DNA from: Morella rubra
Lineage: Eukaryota > Streptophyta > Magnoliopsida > Fagales > Myricaceae
Direction: 5' to 3'
Length of the DNA: 64,000 nt
Assembly (NCBI GenBank): GCA_003952965.2
Contig: CM025852.1
Location: forward strand, 7,237,013-7,301,012
Shown here piece by piece: positions 54,201 through 64,000 of the stretch; positions within the stretch are counted from its first letter, which is position 1; each line of letters starts with the position of its first letter. Below the pieces are notes generated by a model that made no database searches, was not told where the DNA came from, and saw nothing but the letters and a program-made list of their open reading frames with translations. A program made the position numbers and the translations under genes.

Positions 54201-56379
54201 TGTCTGATAAAATATTAAAGCAATCTTCTTATATTCTTCTTTACTGGGTAAGTGGGTAAGCAATTGCATGTGCAGCGTTCGAGAATCAATGGCCGGCTTT
54301 TCTATACATAAAGAAGTGAAAAAGAAAAAGACACGACATGTTCTCATGAGCTTCTAGATAGGATGCATAAAAAGAACACCTTGGTTCAAGAATGAAAGAT
54401 CAAACTGTGTCGAACAAATGATCTTTTGACTGGTGTGTCTGTCTGTTGAACGACGCACAGGCGCACATATGATCTTTTGTGCCTTATACGATGAAAGCTC
54501 ACGTGGGATGAATTATGTTAGGCAGGATAGCAAAAGCCAAAAGCCGAGTTTGTATTATAAATAAGAAAGGGAATTAATTACTATTAATTAGCGTAGGATA
54601 ACGAAAAGGAAATAATAGGCTTTACTAGTAGGGTTTTATATTCGAGTCTCCAGTAATAATTTTTTTTTTTTTTTTGTCTAGGTAGTCTCCTGTAATAATT
54701 AATTGCTCTTTGAAATGACAATCACATTATTTTAATCAAAGCTCTTTAGAAGTATCTGATCTTTCCCTACTTAACTTCAATTATTTGCGCTTTGATGGTA
54801 ATCGATTTTAGCTCTAAACTAATTAAAAGCAGCAACCGGTCAATATCCCATTTGGACAACTCTCCAGAGGTAGCCCAGTGGTCAAGAATGCTATGAATTC
54901 GGATGTTATAGATTCAAATTGCATCGTGATCATATTTGTGGTGTTGAACTTAACTTGCGTAGATACTGAATCAAGTCTATCCGAACTTAGTATATTGAAT
55001 AAGTATTTGGAATTCTTTCGTTACCTTAAAAAATAAAAGAAGATTGGAGATTCACCTTTTCTTCCGATTTTACTTGTTTGCTATAGTTGGTACTCTTAAA
55101 TTGGTCTACAAAGTTTCCTCGTCGATCAAAAGAAGAAAAAAAAATAAAAAGAAAAACAGAGAAAACATGGTTTCAGCAAAACCATGGGAGCTAATTCTGT
55201 TGGTAGAATCGTACGCAATTAATTAGTTTGTTAACTAATTAGAATAAGAAATGCAACATGGACTAATTAGCAACTTTTGTCTAAATATTCACCTTTTTCT
55301 CCCTTTCCACGTGGTAGGCGCTTTCGAGTATTCGAAGAAATTAAGGGTCAGGCCCTATATAGCAACTTTTGTCTAAACGTACACTTTTCTACATTAGTAT
55401 ACTGGCTTTTGTTCTCCTTTTTTTTGGACTTTTTTTTTATTTCATTTGGTTTCGTGTAGTTGTTCTTTAAATAGGAGGCCAATGGAAACGCCCGCGGATT
55501 TGTCCTCGCTTTTAACAAATCAACCTGTACAATTTTTTAACCGATTGATGTTTGTGGTTTATTTTTTAAATATGTAAGTCTTTTTGTTTATAAAAAATTA
55601 ACCAATTAACGGAGATTGGATCAAAAATAGATTATTAAATTTTGAAAATAAACAACTCAATTTTGAATTTATATTAGTCTTCTATTAATTAGTTAAATTA
55701 AGCCTGACTTACTTAATCAACTATGCGGGTCATCAACTTGTCCTAGGAATCCGTTTTCTTTTTATTTTTAATTGAAAAGGTGATTAGCTATGATGATGGT
55801 TGTGGCCAAGAAAAGAGAGTAGACAAAAGAGTGCACGAGTTGTCTTAGCACTTCACAAGTCCGTTTTCAAGAGCCGTCGACTGGTAAGTAGGTGCAGTTC
55901 TTAAGTTGTTGGTCAAGATTTGAATCCTCTAACTTATTTAGTACTTGGAGTATGGGATAATTTTAAGTGTCCGAAATTTAAAGATTTTTTTTTATTATAT
56001 AAAAGAAAAAGAGTGCATCACGACGAGATATAATTAATGATTTCAAATCAAGTGCTCGTTGATCATAAAAAATTTAAAAAATTAATTATCTTTAGTCGGC
56101 AGAGGTGTGTTTGGTAACCTAGAAATCAAAGTGGGTCGATTGATCAAGCTCAAACAAAAGATAACATATGTAAGACTAACTGACAGAAGAGAATGTAAGC
56201 CCACCATTTGTTTAGAGGAAAAAAGAAAAAATGTATTCCTACCAAACCCTCCATATTACAAATTATATTGTTATATACTGGCACATAAATGCTGGACGCG
56301 GCTTAATTTGCAAGCAGCTTGCTCTTAACTTAAATATCATCATTAAAATAATACTCCATTTGGAAGAATTAATTATTTT
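54201..56379. other. Spacer between duplication copies A and B
   Basis: AT-rich with a SINE relic and a second weak tRNA-like B box (agatttgaatcct near 55917). No gene is recognised. Confidence 0.5.
54860..55040 (+). repeat. tRNA-derived SINE relic
   Basis: ggtagcccagtggtcaag fits a Pol III A box, and agattcaaattgc is a degraded B box about 40 bp later. A T-rich and A-rich end follows. Not a functional tRNA by structure. Confidence 0.55.
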
Positions 56380-56684
56380 CACCATCATGGTTGGTCAAAT
56401 TACACCTTATAGATCACACGTGTGTGGGCAGAATTAATGATCGAGTTACTACTTCAATATGAGTATGACGTACCCTGGTGAACCAATTAGCTAATGATCG
56501 TGACCAAATCTCTTACCTCCTTTTGGAATACGTTATTTTCATGCATGCTTTATCTTTTTGTGACATTTTACATGATAACGATAGACTTTCAAGAGTTCTA
56601 GCGCCGAAAACATTTTTAATCAAATGTGATTCAAGAGCCCATAGTTTACAGACGGGGGAGAGTCCAAGAAAATATAATTAGAAG

Positions 56685-56688
<4 letters not shown>

Positions 56689-56728
<40 letters not shown>
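56689..56728. repeat. (TA)n microsatellite
   Basis: About 19 uninterrupted TA units followed by gaatgcatgcatgc. It sits between two islands of duplication copy B. Confidence 0.9.
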
Positions 56729-56730
<2 letters not shown>

Positions 56731-58560
56731 TGCATGCATGCAGAAACCGCAACCCATATATAATTTCTTTTGTCGAGGTAGGAAGATGTTACATCATGCA
56801 GTAACAAGAATATATCTTGAAAAATATACCTGGTGGAGAACAGACCATTTTTATGTCATTTGGATGTACTCCTAACTATTTCGGTGGCTGCTTTGATGGA
56901 TTTGAAACATCACGCGGCGCGCGCGCCCACGGAATTCTATGTTTGAGATTATAGTGTCATTAGAGCTAACTTATCATGAGTACTAGTAAATACCATCACG
57001 GATATCATGATTAATTAGGCTGATTTTCTTGGATATTTCGGACTTCATTTTTGGGTCACTTTCAACTTCAAGCTTGTTGCTCCCATATAAATTTGGCCTA
57101 GGACAAGTCTAGGGAAAATAATTTATTTTTGTACTTTACCCCTACACACGTGTTTTTTTCCACTTATTTTCTAACAAATTAAAATTATATATGGATAAGT
57201 GGTTCAAATTTTTAAGAGCCCTCATTAGATATTTTATTCTGTGGACAATTATATATATATGTTTGTGTGCGCGCGCATAGAATTAGGTTGATTAATTAGT
57301 AAATATTTTGATGGGCAATATATATACTTCTTGACGTATGTAAGTTAATATTCTTTAAGCTCTGATCTATATATGTCCCTGAGCGCGCGCATCATAAAAA
57401 GAAAAAATGTAGATAACATTAATAAATGTAAATAAATTTCAGATGGTACAGCATCAACTTTTACCCACTCCATTGTTACGAGTTCGCAAAAGGTGCCGAC
57501 CTAATGTTTGTTTTTTTTCACGCGTGATAGAGATGTAGTATCACAACGAATTATTGCAACAACAAAAAAAAAAATTATAATCTGATGTGATTCAAGACCA
57601 CATGGTTTACAGACACAAGAGTCCAATAATATATATATAAACGCAAATAATTAATTTTCTCCTTGAATTTCATAAGAGTAGGTTAATTTTCTCCGCGAAT
57701 TTCATAATTGATGAGTTGTTCAAATTGGAACCCTAATAAACTTTAATTGAGTTAGATAAAATCATTAACCACATTTGTCATAATTACCTAAACAAATTAA
57801 AACCTCATTCCACACCTTCTTCAGATCAATACTCCTATAAAACCCTCATGCATGATAAATAATACATTATACTGATAGCTAGAAGCAAATTATAGGTCTT
57901 GTTTGTTAGTTATAAATATTGATTGTATTTTACAAAGATTAAGATAAGTGCCTGTTAAAATCTTTGGGGAAATATCATGACCCCCTCCCAACACTAGAAA
58001 TTATGACAACAATGTCATTTTTAGATTAAAATTATCAATTTCATCACATAGAACTCTCAAACTATTAATAATATTTAATGATTGTCATGCAATAAGATTT
58101 TACAATTGAAACTTCAGATAAATGAGCTATGTAGCATAACATATATAATTGGATTATATGATCAAAGGAGTTAACATTAATAAATTTTGATAGTTTGAAA
58201 GCTTAATGTGAAGAAACTATTAAACCCAAATGACATTTAGCATATAGGTAATTAAACAGCAGAAAAAGTGATGTTTCTCCCGAAATCTTTCTAAAGTTAG
58301 CAAGACAGACAGTGAAATGAAGAGTACTATAGCTCATTCACGCTAGAGAAATGAACTTTTATTTCGCTTTAGATTGCTTTGGTAACAAAGACAAATCAGG
58401 TAGATTGAGTGTCTTGGGCCAGATTGCTGACATTTTGTGGGTTAAAGCTCCGGCCGATCTACTTGTCATACTGATAGGTTAAGCTCGTGAAGGAGACGAA
58501 ACAGGTGTTTATGGCGTCACTAGTCACATTACTTTAGTTGGCACTACAACAGGACGTTTT

Positions 58561-58638
58561 TAGGCAAAGTCCTTGTCTTCAGTACTATAACTTTAATGAC
58601 ATGCTAATAAAGTAAAAAGTTCTCCGGATCTTTTGGGC
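58561..58638. promoter_or_regulatory. Conserved non-coding block, copy B
   Basis: Partner of 52050-52128: taggcaaagtccttgtcttc through taataaagtaaaaagttctc. The ACGT core of copy A is changed here (gacatgc). Both are followed by ccgatgcattttct within about 65 bp. Confidence 0.5.
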
Positions 58639-59678
58639 CTCTCAGGTACTTTCTACCTCTAATGGTGTAGACCGATGCATTTTCTTTATTTGAGATATAT
58701 AAAAAAAAAAGGGACGAGATTGTGAATATATGAAAATGTTTTGACTAGCTTAATTTTATTTTCTTTATTAATTCTAACCATTATTGTTATTGTAATTTTA
58801 TTAGGGCAAACTTCTTTTTTCTTCTGCTTTTGTCGTCTTCAATGGCGGGAGTTGGGCACGGTAATAAGGTAAAAGCCATGAATTTTACTTTTGGACGTAG
58901 ATTGGGTTTTGTTATGCAACTCAAACTAATAAAATTCACCAATTTGAAAAATAAAAAAACCAATTAATTTTAAACAAAATCTAAGGACTTATTTCAACTT
59001 TTTTCATATAATAAATTCGGTGATACAAAGTCTTTGTCTAATGTAATATGAACATTGTTCGATAATACGATTGACATAATAAAATTTATTTTTATTATTA
59101 GTTTAATTTTTTTAAGTAAGTAATAGATTAATATAGTATCAAAAGTCATATTTTAAATTCGAAATCTACTTTACACTTTACTTCAATTTTAATTAAATAT
59201 TATAACTGTTTTAATCTGCCGTGATGTTTCTTCCACTTTCTCACTTTCTTTTGTTTTTTCTTTTTTTTGTTTTAAAAGTTGTTAATCCTTCTTTCCCCTT
59301 TTTTTTAATAAGAAATTATAATTAGTCCCTAAGTTTTCATGAAAAGGAAATTAGTCCTAGATAAAAATAAATAAATTAATTCTTACATTTCAATCCTTTA
59401 AGGTTTAGAGTATGTCGGTTAGAAATAAATTAAAACTATAAGGGATTTATTTTATTGTAATATTCCCCTTTTTGTGGATCGTTGTTGGCCATTTGATAGA
59501 GACCCTATAAAGATCACCATTCCCCATCACCAAGACTTCTTTTTCCTTTTTTGTCTGTTTGGCTGATGGTCCCTGGATTTGATGCCGCAAGTGGAACGGA
59601 AACGGCCCACAGACTTGTGGCTATCACTCTGTGTAGGAGGGGCCACAAATCAAATTGGAAACAAAGGACGCGTTTTTC

Positions 59679-60432
59679 ATTTATGGACGTACGTTTGGTC
59701 TTTTTCTTCTGTTTACGTGAAGAAGGTAGCGTCTCTTTTGGTCGTTTTTTCTTCCTCTAAATTGTGAAAAAGTCGTGTTCGGACGGTAACATGCTTTCAA
59801 TGTAGATGTGATCTTCTATAATTTTTTTTCTAAATTATATTAGACAATTTAGGAGAGATAAATACATTAAATAGACCTTACATCATTTAATATTGTCTAT
59901 GTAAAATTTCTTGCAATATGAGTTCTAAATTTTATTTATGTACGTACGTTTGGTCTTTTTCTTCTGTTTACGTGAAGAATATAGTATCTCTTTTGGTCGT
60001 TTTTTCTTTCCCTAAATTGTGAAAAAGTCATGTCCAGGCAGTTACATGCTTTCAATGTAGGATGTGATCTTTTGTAATTTTTTCTCTAAATTATATTGTA
60101 CAATTGGGAGAAATAGATACAGTAAATAGACCATATATCATTTAATATTGTTTATGTAAAATTTCTTGCAGCATGAGTCCTAAATTTCATTTATGTACGT
60201 ACGTTTGGTCTTTTTCTTCTGTTTACGTGAAGAAGGTAGTATCTCTTTTGGTCGTTTTTTCTTCCCCTAAATTGTGAAAAAGTCATGTTTGGACAGCAAC
60301 ATGCTTTCAATGTAGGATGTGATCTTCTGCAATTTTCTCTTTAAATTACATTGTGTAATTATGAGAGATAGATACAGTAGACCCTACATCATTTAATATT
60401 GTCTATGTAAAGTTTTGTGCAGCATGAGCCTA
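59679..60432. repeat. Three 255-bp tandem units
   Basis: Units begin at 59679, 59934 and 60189, each with atttatg then acgtacgtttggtc, followed by cttctgtttacgtgaaga and, near the end, catttaatattgt. The spacing is exactly 255 bp twice and the third unit is slightly shorter. Units 2 and 3 look more alike than either is to unit 1. Confidence 0.9.
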
Positions 60433-62559
60433 CAATAAAGTATACCAATTGTTTATCTCTCTCGTAATTACATCGTGCAATTCAGACAGAAAATTATAGA
60501 AGATTTTGATCCATCACATTCTAAACACCCTAACTCTTTTTCAATTCTATAAGGCGTTATCTTTTTATTTTTCTTAGATGCAAGGAAAATCTAGTGCACC
60601 TCTTGTTAATTGTGTTCGGATCATCCAACCCAACTTTGCGTGCTTAGGCTTAACTCCACGGTAATTTTTTTTTTTAAATTAAACGGGTCACAGGTTAACT
60701 TCTCGATTAAGTGACTAATATAATCATCCCGCCTAACTCATTTTTTTTTAAAAAGAGCATAAATACAAATGAATCCGTTGCAAGAATGAGTACTACATTT
60801 TTGCAGAAATTCAAAGATAAATTTCTACCCGCCGGGGGGGGAAGAAATCACAAGGAAACTACCTGCGATGTCACCTGTGGGAAAAACAACATTTGGAGGA
60901 AACTACACGCGAGACCTTGATCTTTTGACCCAAGAGCAATGAATGAGTGGAGACTAATTAATGGCTTGTTATCAAACCTCAGGGGCCAGCGCACATGTTG
61001 GATTACTGTCACTTTGACTTTCTCTTATATTTTTTTAAGTTTTTTTATAATTTTTTTATTAAATTATATAATTTTTAAAAAAGATAAAATATCATATTAT
61101 TTAATGTTATTTATATAAAATTTTAAATAATATAGACTATACAATAAGATTTATGGTTGTGGCTCTTCTTCTTTAAATTACACTATATAATTCTAATAAA
61201 AATTAAAAAAATTAAATTCTGATCCGTATTTTTCATGTGCTTGGTAGGCCAGAAAGCTGAACTCTACGACCAGCTAGTTAGCCTTTGCCTGTGATAGTTA
61301 TGTTTGTAAACGCGTCTAGTATCCACGTACACAAAACACAAAACATCATTAACTTACACCTTGAAATTGGTGTGGTAGTATAGATTGGTGAAAGGAATAA
61401 TGTGGAAGCTGTTAACTTCTCCATGTAGAGGAAATTAATGCACGAAACGCTCAAGAAAACTCTGGTGCATTCAACATGTTCCAGCGCTTAATTACCGGCA
61501 CCACATGGTAACTTAATTCAAAGTTTGTTTCTAAAACAGTGGACAGGGCAGGTAAACGATTGGTAGTCAATGGGTAATTTGAAGTGCAATTAGTCAAAAT
61601 CCGGAGAGCATATTTTAAGCTGAACTTTTCCTTCTCCGATCAATCAAGAGTTTATCTTGGCATTTTCAAAAGATTATTCCGGCCAGCTCCATGTAGAAAG
61701 GCTTGACAGACACGTAAGTGGTACACATGTCCACAGCTTACTCTTCAACCAAAGGCCTTGTCGTATAATATGTGGTATAGTCCTTTGGCGCATGCACGCT
61801 TTTCTTCCAGACTAGGGGAATTAGACTTGGTAATTACTCATCATTAAGTATCTTGCTCGATAATTTTCTGATGTTAAAGCCTCCGGTTTGATCGCTTCCA
61901 AGTTCCAAGTAATGCAGGAGAGAGCGTACTTCGGTACTTGAAGGAATCGAAAGCCTAAATTGTGTAAGATAAACCCATAAGCAACCTCACTCTCCCTTAA
62001 AATTATCTTAACACTTTAAACACTCATAAATTAGAAGATTCGAATATCGGCCAACAAATTGAAAAGCATTCCCATTGAAACAAGTCCTGAAAAACCAATT
62101 AATATATTTACCACCTCAAAATAGATGAAAAATTGCTGAATGGGCTCCCAGCTTGAAGGTGTGGGCAGCGGATCCGAGTCTTGCACCAATATTTTAGAAT
62201 ATCGAAATTTCAAACAAGTTAAACATATTTTAAAATTTTTAATATCTACATATATTCTAAAAATTTTACAAACTTCAATAAATCTCAATAAAAAAAAATT
62301 CTTAAAATTTTAAAATTATTATTCAAAATTTAGGAAAAAAAAAAAAAACCACCCCTGTACCCAGACCCAGCGGAAAAAACAAAAGCAGAGCAACCACGTG
62401 GTGCAAACATCAGTTCCCACGTGTTTATCATTTTTTATTTTAAGTCCCCACTCTCTCCCCAAATTGAACCCTCCCAGTGTGGTTTTCCTGTTCATTGCTT
62501 GCTCGATGAACTGTTTTTAAGTAATTGGGTTGGGCAGGGACTTTGAGTAGGTTCTGACA

Positions 62560-64000
62560 GAAATTATATTTTGCAGACACGTGTGTAGGCAAAATGATGC
62601 ACATCGATATGTTTCAATGTGCAATGTACCTGGTGAACCAATTAGCTAGTGACCAAATCTCTTGTGTACTTTTTGAGATGTGTTCTTCTATTAATATTCT
62701 CCTCAACCTTTTGGAGTTACCGAGGAACAATGCATGTGCAGCCCCTTTTAAAAGTGGTACCTATGCAAGATTGTATGTGAATGGAATATGATTGTTTTGT
62801 ATAGTTTTCTTTTTCACTTTCTTAGAGCTAATTTTGGGTAATTTAATAGTCTTTATTTTATTTTTAATTGAGAATGATATGAAGTCTGCGGTTCAAATCT
62901 TTTGGATCTTCACCCGATATTTTTACTTTTTGTTTATTGCATGGCAAAATATGCACCATAAGAGTAAGCAATTAAATATATTTGATGGGAGATAGACAGA
63001 GATTGACAAATATCTAATTTTAATCTTTTAATTAGCTTTCGATTTCATACATGACCCGACGAAAAAGGGTAGATAACTTTAAATAATGCAGCTAAATTTC
63101 CCATCACGCATGACCTTTTACACACTTCACTGCTACAAGTCCGTCCACTATAGATAGAGAAAGCACTTCAACCCTCATTTTTTTCTTCTATTTTTTTTTT
63201 TAATGTAAGTTAGAGAGAGGATCGATAGAGACAGAGTCCTAGGGTTCTTGAACCGAGAAAGAAATATAATGTAATGAGATGCAAGAGTACAACTTACAAG
63301 GGTTTTTCAAGCAGGTGTGTGGTCACAATCAGTGGAAATATTTGGCTGATCAATTAAACAAACCCAAATAGTTGAGTCTGCGATACATTCTTCTTGGCAA
63401 AAGGGTTTTGTTTGAAGAGCGTGATGTGATTCTCTCCCCTGTCGAAAATATTGAGGCCGATTTTACCTGGGAGTTCTGTGCTTTTGTCCATATCAACTTC
63501 TGAAGCACATGAACTTATTCTGGACGCATTCATGCAGTGACGTAGGACGGCGACGGGCTACGGCACCACCAACGCCACACAAGTATTTGTTTCTTTTTTC
63601 TCGTCTTCTCCTTCTTTGTTTTTTTTTTTTTTTGGGTTTCATGCTCTTGTGCTCAGGACTTACGCTGCATGCATGGGACTGTGTGGCTGATTTTGTGTGC
63701 ACCACTTAAAAGGAGTTATCCTGCGGAACAGGTATAGGTCAGTAGCTAGAGTAACTCTCCGGGAAGTTTAGGCCTACTCCTCTCTCTCTCTCTCTCTCTT
63801 ACTTAGAGGTAAGACATGCCGACAACCAAGCTCATTTTCCATGCACACAAATGGTGGATACAGATTACCGGCTCATTTTACAAATACAAAACATAATTTA
63901 GAGGGCTGGCCGATCCATTTTTTTTTCTAGGAATATCAGGCTTGTGTAGAAAGGTCACAGGTTAGATAAAAATAGTTCGAACGTACATTTGGGATTAGCA
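62560..64000. repeat. Non-coding segmental duplication, copy C (continues past the edge)
   Basis: 62575-62700 matches 56415-56520 (both with ctggtgaaccaattagcta), and 63055-63160 matches 57385-57490. The spacing agrees with a third unit entering the window's right edge. Confidence 0.65.

Larger units (their letters stand above)
56380..61800. repeat. Non-coding segmental duplication, copy B
   Basis: The best-preserved copy. It adds a left island (about 56400-56680) that recurs in copy C, and an internal 255-bp triplication. Neither the island at 59551-59680 nor its partner at 53036-53165 codes for the same protein in any frame, so this is not a conserved gene. Confidence 0.75.

Noticed and set aside
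54860-54950. Functional tRNA gene
   Set aside because: The A box fits but the B box is degraded and no cloverleaf can be drawn. SINE relic instead.
56689-56728. Possible CRISPR-like or satellite signal
   Set aside because: It is a plain (TA)n microsatellite. No spaced direct repeats typical of CRISPR occur anywhere in the window.
63493-63709. Opposed 66-70 codon frames near the right edge
   Set aside because: Low-complexity Lys/Arg and Phe/Leu runs from an A/T homopolymer; no conserved features.

Overview
The window is nuclear DNA of a flowering plant, most likely a woody eudicot. The evidence is long introns full of LINE, Copia, TRIM and tRNA-derived SINE sequence, GT-AG splice sites, and three recognisable plant genes. 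Species cannot be fixed from the sequence. The repeat style would suit Fagales-type trees, but that is a guess.

About the first 39.4 kb is one minus-strand gene, a plant VPS13 of the M type (chorein N-terminus, internal PH-like domain, VPS62-like repeats). The start codon is at 39395 and the gene runs off the left edge. I could place 37 coding exons by eye. Their phases join without a break and give about 2,150 residues, roughly the first half of the protein. Two introns of about 7.4 and 8.0 kb hold most of the transposon mass. The first contains an old Copia element (16602-21518) and a LINE (14703-16231). The second contains several LINE pieces, a very degraded Copia relic and a small TRIM inserted into that relic.

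From 42.1 to 45.5 kb there is a four-exon minus-strand cation/H+ exchanger (CHX, CPA2 family). A SINE and a TRIM relic lie in its third intron, and a nearly exact 76-bp tandem duplication starts 47 bp upstream of its start codon. From 47.8 to 48.6 kb there is a two-exon minus-strand FCS-like zinc finger (FLZ) protein. All three genes point left. The sequence gives no sign that they work together, as expected for neighbouring plant genes.

From about 49 kb to the right edge I find no convincing gene. The stretch from 50.8 to 64 kb is nevertheless not plain spacer. It is built of diverged direct copies of a block about 6 kb long (about 50.8-54.2, 56.4-61.8 and 62.5-64 kb). Short islands in these copies, notably a block of about 75 bp at 52050 and 58561, are far better conserved than the rest. 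The middle copy also carries three head-to-tail units of 255 bp. This array is the least explained structure in the window.

All coordinates, splice sites and homology calls come from reading the sequence. No database search or alignment program was run.
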